A DNA stretch of 10,904 bases from DAOUMU01 sp034409055 (GTDB lineage Bacteria; Chloroflexota; Anaerolineae; 4572-78; J111). The stretch is taken from positions 1-10,904 of the forward strand of contig DAOUMU010000448.1 in NCBI GenBank assembly GCA_034409055.1, given 5' to 3'. The position numbers and the translations under genes are program-made. This document shows, in pieces, positions 5,935-10,904 of this stretch. Every line of letters starts with the position of its first letter. Within the stretch, counting starts at the first letter, position 1. The notes under the pieces are model-generated. The model saw only the letters and a program-made list of their open reading frames with translations, was not told where the DNA came from and did no database searches.

Positions 5935-7833
5935 ATGAACCTGGTTACACTGGAAAACGTTTCCAAACAATATAGTGAACGCCAACTACTGGACAGGGTT
6001 AACTTACAGATTAATGAAGGGGATCGGATTGGCCTGATTGGGGTCAATGGCAGTGGGAAAACAACCCTGTTGCGCCTGGTGGCCGGACTGGAGTCGCCGG
6101 ATGCGGGGCGGGTTACCGCCCGGGGCCAGGTGCGGGTGCAGTTTTTGCCCCAGGAGCCGGTGTTGGACGAGTCGCTGACCGTCCTGGAGCAACTTTTTGA
6201 CAGCGACTCGCCCCAGACTGGCCTGCTGCGTGATTACGAGTGGGCCACACAGCAGTTACAGCAAAACCCGACCAGTATCGAGTGGCAAAAACGGTTGGCC
6301 CTGCTCGGTGACCAGATGGAGCAGAGCGGGGGCTGGGCCATTGAGGCCAAAGTCAAGGCCATCCTAACCCGGTTGGGGATCACCGATTTTGCCGCCCCAA
6401 TGGCCACCCTGAGTGGCGGCGAGCGCAAGCGGGTGGCCTTGGCCCGGGCCTTGCTCGACCCGGCTGATTTGCTCATTCTGGATGAGCCCACCAACCACAT
6501 CGACGCCGATACCATCGCCTGGTTGGAAACTTACCTGGCGACCGAACCGGGGGCCCTGTTACTGGTCACCCACGACCGCTACTTTCTGGAACGGGCGGTC
6601 AACCGGATTGTTGAGCTGGATCGCCGCCAACTGGTCAGTTACCCGGGTAATTACCGGCACTATCTGGAGCTGAGCGCGGCCCGGCACGAGCAGTTGGCTG
6701 CGGCCGAGGCCAAACGGCAGAACCTGCTGCGGCGGGAGTTAGAGTGGCTGCGCCGGGGAGCCAAAGCCCGCAGCACCAAGCAGAAGGCCCGGAAGCAGCG
6801 GCTCGCCGAGTTGCAGCAGATCAGTTACGACCGGGACAACCAAGTTTCCCTGGCCCTGGCCAGTCGTCGCCTGGGCAAAAAAGTGCTGCAGGCCGAGCAG
6901 TTGAGTAAAAGCTTTGAGGGGCAGTCCCTGTTTCAAAATGTGGATTTCCGGCTGGAACCGGGCGACCGGGTGGGCCTCATCGGCCCCAATGGCGCCGGCA
7001 AAAGCACCTTCCTCGATATTCTGGCCGGCCGGACTCCCCCCGATACCGGCCTTATCGAGTGGGGAGAGACGGTTCATCTGGGGTATTACGACCAGCAGAG
7101 CCGTGGCCTGGTGGACTCCATGCGGGTGATCGATTTCATCGAGCAGGAAGCGCCCCTGATCAAAACCAGGGACGGCCGGCATCTTTCTGCCTTTCAAATG
7201 CTGGAGTGGTTCCTCTTTCCCCGGCCCCAGCAGCAGGCCCAAATCGGCTCCCTCAGCGGGGGAGAGCGCCGCCGCTTGTATTTGCTGTACATCCTGATGC
7301 ACCGGCCCAACGTGTTGTTCCTGGATGAGCCCACCAACGACCTCGATATCCAAACCCTGACGGTCCTGGAGGAATTTCTGGACCATTTTCAGGGCAGCCT
7401 GGTGGTGGTCAGCCACGATCGCTATTTTATGGACCGGACGGTGGATTTTCTGATCAGTTTTGAAGGCGGCCGGCTGAGTCCCCGTTATCCCGCTCCCTAC
7501 AGCACTTACCAGCGGCTGCGGGCTGAAGCAGCCCAGTCAGTCCGTCCCCTGCGGACTGTGCCCGCTGAAGTCGGTGAGGTCAGGCGCAAGGCGCGTCCTC
7601 GGAAATTGACCTGGAACGAGGAACGAGAACTGGAGCGTCTCGAAGCCCGTCTCGAAGCCCTGGAAACTGAGAAAAACAGGTTGCAAATCGATATCAACAA
7701 CAGCGGCTATGATTACATCAAGCTACAAATGCTGGCCGGCCAATTGCAAGAACTGGAAACAGAGTTAGAAACGATCTTGGAACGCTGGCTTGAATTAGCC
7801 GAGATTGCAGAAGGGGCAAATCAAACTTTTTGA
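5935..7833 (+). CDS. uup: ABC-F family ATPase, Uup type
   Basis: The 632-residue soluble protein has two ATPase domains and no membrane segments. The first holds Walker A GVNGSGKTT (36-44), signature LSGGE (159-163) and Walker B LDEPTN (182-187). The second holds GPNGAGKST (350-358), LSGGE (440-444) and LDEPTND (463-469). Both are followed by the H-loop SHDRYF/THDRYF type. A charged linker with many Arg and Lys lies between them (about 255-315), and the last 75 residues form a coiled coil beginning KLTWNEERELERLEARL, the mark of the Uup subfamily. ABC-F proteins act on the ribosome; Uup is also linked to transposon excision and branched DNA. ATG 5935 is used, with weak Shine-Dalgarno, which suits coupling to the preceding gene. 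The symbol is by family resemblance only; another ABC-F subgroup is possible. Confidence 0.88.
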   Translation: MNLVTLENVSKQYSERQLLDRVNLQINEGDRIGLIGVNGSGKTTLLRLVAGLESPDAGRVTARGQVRVQFLPQEPVLDESLTVLEQLFDSDSPQTGLLRDYEWATQQLQQNPTSIEWQKRLALLGDQMEQSGGWAIEAKVKAILTRLGITDFAAPMATLSGGERKRVALARALLDPADLLILDEPTNHIDADTIAWLETYLATEPGALLLVTHDRYFLERAVNRIVELDRRQLVSYPGNYRHYLELSAARHEQLAAAEAKRQNLLRRELEWLRRGAKARSTKQKARKQRLAELQQISYDRDNQVSLALASRRLGKKVLQAEQLSKSFEGQSLFQNVDFRLEPGDRVGLIGPNGAGKSTFLDILAGRTPPDTGLIEWGETVHLGYYDQQSRGLVDSMRVIDFIEQEAPLIKTRDGRHLSAFQMLEWFLFPRPQQQAQIGSLSGGERRRLYLLYILMHRPNVLFLDEPTNDLDIQTLTVLEEFLDHFQGSLVVVSHDRYFMDRTVDFLISFEGGRLSPRYPAPYSTYQRLRAEAAQSVRPLRTVPAEVGEVRRKARPRKLTWNEERELERLEARLEALETEKNRLQIDINNSGYDYIKLQMLAGQLQELETELETILERWLELAEIAEGANQTF

Positions 7834-7862
7834 TTGTCAGCCCGGTCTAAAAATGGTATGAT
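7834..7862 (+). promoter_or_regulatory. Near-consensus promoter of the McrBC operon
   Basis: TTGTCA (7834-7839), a 17-bp spacer and TATGAT (7857-7862) each match the sigma-70 consensus at five of six positions. The -35 starts directly after the stop codon of the ABC-F gene. Transcription would begin near 7869, about 33 bases before GTG 7902. This separates the restriction operon from the glycosyltransferase and ABC-F unit. Confidence 0.7.
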
Positions 7863-7889
7863 TAAGGTATGTTAAACTGACCATTTTTA
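7848..7889. promoter_or_regulatory. Inverted repeat wrapping the McrBC promoter, candidate operator
   Basis: TAAAAATGGT (7848-7857) is perfectly repeated in inverse orientation as ACCATTTTTA (7880-7889), with a 22-base spacing. The left arm lies in the promoter spacer and touches the -10 hexamer; the right arm lies just after the predicted start point. Centre-to-centre distance is 32 bp, about three helical turns, so a repressor bound at both arms would sit on one face. It could alternatively form an AT-rich RNA hairpin ending the ABC-F message. No regulator gene is nearby. Confidence 0.5.
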
Positions 7890-7901
7890 AGTGAAGACGG
7901 T

Positions 7902-9635
7902 GTGAGTGTGGGGCAGCAGAAGGGGCTAAAGCAGCAGCAACATGGCAATGATCTGGCCGAGCCCTTTGCCCAGATTTTTGTGGACCGGCCGGAGGCGGAT
8001 TGGGCGTTTGACCTGCTACGGGAAACGGCCAAACGATTGGGGATTGAGGGGCCTTACGATCCCCGTTTTGCCCTGACCCTGCCCCATTATGCCGGTAAAC
8101 TGGGCCTGCATCTCAACTTTGGTGGCTGGCTGGTGTTGGGCTTTCACGGACCGGGACTCACTCCCCATCGAGTCGATATGGTCCTGCTGGCCGACCGGGT
8201 CGCCTGGGATGAACGGTTTACCTCCTTCCCTTTTACCCCCAAAGAAGGTGACCCCGAAGTTCGCAGCTATCAACTCCCTATGGACACGGTCAGACCCTTG
8301 ACCAGTGAACTGCAAGCAGCCTACGAAGCCACGCTGGATTTCATCGCCAATAAATTCCAATCCTGGAAACGATCTCCCCATTGGAAGCAACACAATCCCG
8401 AAATCGCTGAAGCCCTCTTCGATCTGGAGCGGCGTGAGCGGTTATTTGCGGCCGGCCTCGAAGAGAAGAACCTGCGCTACGAGCGACATTTTACGGTCTT
8501 TTACCAGGATGTTAGCGAAGAGGAAGAGGGTTACGAGGTAGATGCTACTGCTCTGGGTGGTGAAGAAGTATTGGTTGCTTCATCTCCAGCCTTGGAGGAC
8601 AAGACTTATCCTGAACATCGACAAGGGAGAAGCGATATGAGCCTGGATCAAGAGAAGATTAAAAAGCAAGGTGTCGCCAAAGAAGACGAAAATGAAACGA
8701 AACTTGCCGAATCTTTTAATGAGGGGTTGAGCGAAGAGATGCTGGTGATCGAAGGGGAAGACCAAGAGGTGGTTGAGGAGCTTGATGCGGAGACCAGGCT
8801 CAACCAGGAATACCCCCTCTCCCAACTCGCCGCAGAAACAGGTTTCGATGAAGCAGAATTAGCCCGCTGGGTCCGAGCCATCGAGCGCAAGGGGCAGGCG
8901 ATTCTGTACGGCCCGCCGGGCACCGGTAAAACCTACCTGGCCGAGAAATTGGCCCAACACCTGATCGGCGGAGGTGATGGCTTCTCCGATTTGGTCCAGT
9001 TCCACCCGGCCTATGCTTACGAGGATTTTATCCAGGGGATTCGGCCCCAAAGTGAGGATGGAGACCTGACCTATCCCCTGGTACCGGGTCGTTTTCTTGA
9101 GTTTTGTGAAATGGCCCGCTCTCGGCGGGGACGCTGCGTTTTGATCATCGACGAGATCAACCGGGCCAACCTGGCTCGCGTGTTTGGCGAATTGATGTAC
9201 CTCTTGGAGTACCGTAATCGCCAAATTCCTCTGGCCGGGGGGGGATTACTCAAGATCCCGCCCAACGTGCGGCTCATTGGTACGATGAATACCGCCGATC
9301 GCTCCATTGCCCTGGTCGATCACGCTCTGCGGCGGCGTTTTGCTTTTCTGGCTCTTTATCCAGACTACGAAATTTTACGCCGTTACCACCAGCGAGAACA
9401 AACCGGCTTCCCGGTCGAAGACTTGATTAAAATCCTGACCCGCCTGAACAGGCAAATTAACGATGCCCACTACGCCGTTGGTATCACCTTTTTCCTGCAC
9501 AAAGACTTGGCTGATCAACTTGAGGATATCTGGCGTATGGAAATTGAGCCGTATCTGGAGGAATATTTCTTTGACCAACCGGAGAAAGTAGATGATTTTC
9601 GGTGGCCTAAAGTCGCCCAGCAGGTATTTTCATGA
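7902..9635 (+). CDS. mcrB: McrB-like AAA+ NTPase with unrecognised N-terminal domain
   Basis: The 577-residue product is the motor subunit of a modification-dependent restriction enzyme. The C-terminal part (about 310-577) is a McrB-type AAA+ module: Walker A GPPGTGKT (337-344), a HPAYAYEDFIQG block, Walker B LIIDEINR (414-421) and the family hallmark GTMNTADRS (460-468). McrB hydrolyses GTP and translocates DNA together with the McrC nuclease. Residues 1 to about 215 form a domain with DPRFALTLP and LNFGGWLVLGFHG that I do not recognise; by position it should read modified DNA. Residues about 215-300 are an acidic, probably flexible linker. GTG 7902 is the first start; GTG 7908 is an alternative and both have weak Shine-Dalgarno. 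An internal ATG at 8637 has a strong one. It overlaps the next gene by ATGA. It is longer than E. coli McrB (about 460 residues). Confidence 0.9.
   Translation: MSVGQQKGLKQQQHGNDLAEPFAQIFVDRPEADWAFDLLRETAKRLGIEGPYDPRFALTLPHYAGKLGLHLNFGGWLVLGFHGPGLTPHRVDMVLLADRVAWDERFTSFPFTPKEGDPEVRSYQLPMDTVRPLTSELQAAYEATLDFIANKFQSWKRSPHWKQHNPEIAEALFDLERRERLFAAGLEEKNLRYERHFTVFYQDVSEEEEGYEVDATALGGEEVLVASSPALEDKTYPEHRQGRSDMSLDQEKIKKQGVAKEDENETKLAESFNEGLSEEMLVIEGEDQEVVEELDAETRLNQEYPLSQLAAETGFDEAELARWVRAIERKGQAILYGPPGTGKTYLAEKLAQHLIGGGDGFSDLVQFHPAYAYEDFIQGIRPQSEDGDLTYPLVPGRFLEFCEMARSRRGRCVLIIDEINRANLARVFGELMYLLEYRNRQIPLAGGGLLKIPPNVRLIGTMNTADRSIALVDHALRRRFAFLALYPDYEILRRYHQREQTGFPVEDLIKILTRLNRQINDAHYAVGITFFLHKDLADQLEDIWRMEIEPYLEEYFFDQPEKVDDFRWPKVAQQVFS
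8623..8639 (+). promoter_or_regulatory. Internal ribosome binding site and ATG for a short McrB form
   Basis: AAGGGAGA (8623-8630) lies 6 bases before an in-frame ATG at 8637, a better start signal than that at GTG 7902. Initiation here would give residues 246-577 (332 residues): the whole AAA+ module and part of the acidic linker, without the N-terminal domain. E. coli mcrB is known to make such a short form from an internal start. Confidence 0.6.
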
Positions 9636-10846
9636 GCTTGACCCACCCGAGAGTAATTGAGCTAACCGAGTATGTTTCCCGGCAATTTGCTCGTGAGGAA
9701 ATCTCAGAAACTGCGGGGGAGATGTTATGGCAGAACTATGGCCGTCAGGTTGGCGTGGAATTTCCCTCACCCAAAACTGGCGGCAAATGGTCCCTGACTG
9801 CCCAGGGTTGGGTGGGACACATTCCGCTCACGTCGGAACTTGGGTTTGCCCTGCAGCCGAAGGTGAGGCTGGGTAACCTCTTCGGTATGCTGGAATATGC
9901 CTACAATCTTAAAAGTTTTCACGTTTTGGCCGGCTTGATCAATTGCCAATCGTTGGTGGAGTTCTACGAGCATTTGGCTAATATGCTGGCCAAGCGTGTT
10001 CTGGATCGGGCCCGCAAAGGGTTGTACCGGGCTTACCTGGCCGAAACAGACCAACTGCCCTACGTCCGGGGGCGGTTAGACGTGCAGCAATCCAGCCAGA
10101 GGCCGGGGCAAGTCAGGCTCAACTGCCACTATGAAGCCCACACCGCCGACGTGGCAGAGAACCAGATTTTAGCCTGGACCCTCTTCCGTATCGCCCGGAG
10201 TGGGATGTGCACCGAACGAGTCTTACCAACGGTTCGCCGGGCCTATCGGGCCTTGCAAGACGCGGTCAAGCCAGTACCTTTCAGCCCCGAGGCCTGTCTG
10301 GGACGGTTGTACAACCGGCTCAACGACGATTACCGGTCCCTACACGCCCTGTGCCGCTTCTTTCTGGAGCAAAGTGGCCCCGGCCACCAACTGGGTGACC
10401 GGACTATGCTGCCCTTTCTGGTCGATATGGCCCACTTGTATGAACGGTTTGTGGCGGAATGGCTCAAGGCTCACCTGCCATCCGATTTGAGCCTGAAGAT
10501 ACAAGAGCGGGTCAATATTGATGAGGCCGGCAGCCTGAACTTTAATATTGATTTAGTACTGTATGATACCCTGACCGGGGCTGCTCGCTGGGTGTTAGAT
10601 ACCAAGTATAAGCTCCCTGAAAGGCCATCATCAGACGATATTTCTCAGGTGATCACCTACGCGGTGGCCAAAGGTTGTCGGGAGGCCATTCTGATCTACC
10701 CGGCCCCACTATCCCGGCCACTGGATGAAACAATTGGCGACATCCACGTCCGTAGCTTGACCTTCGCCCTGGCTGGCGACCTGGAGCAGGCCGGCCAGGC
10801 GTTTATGCAGGACTTGGGTATCATCTCAATAATTCGAGGTGGGTAG
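9632..10846 (+). CDS. mcrC: McrC-like nuclease subunit of the restriction system
   Basis: The 404-residue product is the partner of the McrB-like ATPase. The N-terminal part has the McrC-type beta region ending in ALQPKVRLGNLFGMLEYAY; the middle has RKGLYRAYLAETDQLPYVRG and AENQILAWTL, typical of the family. The nuclease core is PD-(D/E)XK: E271 in HLYERF, D307 in NFNIDLVL and D323-T-K325 in VLDTKYK. By family, McrC stimulates McrB NTP hydrolysis and cleaves DNA near modified cytosines after translocation. It starts at ATG 9632, overlapping the mcrB stop by four bases (ATGA), so translation is probably coupled. All catalytic positions are present, so the system looks intact. The target modification cannot be read from sequence. 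An inverted repeat begins at its stop codon. Confidence 0.9.
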   Translation: MSLTHPRVIELTEYVSRQFAREEISETAGEMLWQNYGRQVGVEFPSPKTGGKWSLTAQGWVGHIPLTSELGFALQPKVRLGNLFGMLEYAYNLKSFHVLAGLINCQSLVEFYEHLANMLAKRVLDRARKGLYRAYLAETDQLPYVRGRLDVQQSSQRPGQVRLNCHYEAHTADVAENQILAWTLFRIARSGMCTERVLPTVRRAYRALQDAVKPVPFSPEACLGRLYNRLNDDYRSLHALCRFFLEQSGPGHQLGDRTMLPFLVDMAHLYERFVAEWLKAHLPSDLSLKIQERVNIDEAGSLNFNIDLVLYDTLTGAARWVLDTKYKLPERPSSDDISQVITYAVAKGCREAILIYPAPLSRPLDETIGDIHVRSLTFALAGDLEQAGQAFMQDLGIISIIRGG

Positions 10847-10904
10847 GGGCGAGGCAACTCGGATTGAGGGCCTCGGAGCAAATAACCTGCTTTCCGAGTT
10901 GCCT
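10843..10904. repeat. Long-armed inverted repeat, copy 2 (cut by window end)
   Basis: AGGCAACTCGGA (10852-10863) pairs perfectly with the last 12 bases of the window (10893-10904), with a 29-base loop. Upstream, GTAGGGGCG is the complement of the CGCCCCTAC that flanks copy 1, so the right arm probably continues past the edge. The element overlaps the TAG of the McrC-like gene. Compared with copy 1, one stem pair is swapped (C-G instead of G-C) while pairing is kept. Confidence 0.8.

Noticed and set aside
6739..7416. 225-codon minus-strand open frame opposite the ABC-F gene
   Set aside because: The plus strand encodes the second ATPase domain with all motifs here; the antisense frame is a by-product of GC-rich codon usage.

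Overview
The window looks like a chromosomal stretch from a member of the Chloroflexota (Anaerolineae-like). I infer this from the moderately GC-rich coding style, from two large membrane proteins of the 6-pyruvoyl-tetrahydropterin-synthase-related (PTPS-related) type with tandem C-terminal beta domains, and from dense 7-bp tandem repeats and 'TTCGGC-TTCGCTCAGGACAGG' repeats that run into coding sequence. No rRNA, tRNA, CRISPR array or transposase gene is visible.

Left third, minus strand: two paralogous multi-pass membrane proteins lie head to tail (4691 to 1638, then 1497 to beyond base 1). The second has no stop codon inside the window. It is read as one uninterrupted frame of 499 codons even though repeat-derived DNA sits in it at four places. 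Between the two genes are a 34-bp perfect palindrome and a 20-bp duplication. Both genes begin inside or next to short-period repeat arrays.

Middle, plus strand: after a divergent promoter region (about 4692-4814) come a small three-helix membrane protein of unknown function (4815-5072), a long-armed inverted repeat, a DPM1-like family 2 glycosyltransferase (5181-5927) and a Uup-type ABC-F ATPase (5935-7833). The last two are 7 bp apart and probably co-transcribed. The glycosyltransferase and the PTPS-related proteins fit together as polyprenyl-phosphate-sugar synthesis and membrane sugar transfer; that link is inference.

Right third, plus strand: a two-gene McrBC-type modification-dependent restriction system (7902-9635 and 9632-10846, overlapping by ATGA) has its own near-consensus promoter, which is wrapped by a 10-bp-arm inverted repeat that could be an operator. 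The McrB-like protein carries an N-terminal domain I do not recognise, presumably the reader of modified DNA. It also has an internal in-frame ATG with a strong Shine-Dalgarno sequence, which would give a short form lacking that domain, parallel to the long and short McrB forms of E. coli. The window ends inside a second copy of the inverted repeat found after the small membrane protein gene. The two copies differ by a compensatory base-pair swap in the stem.
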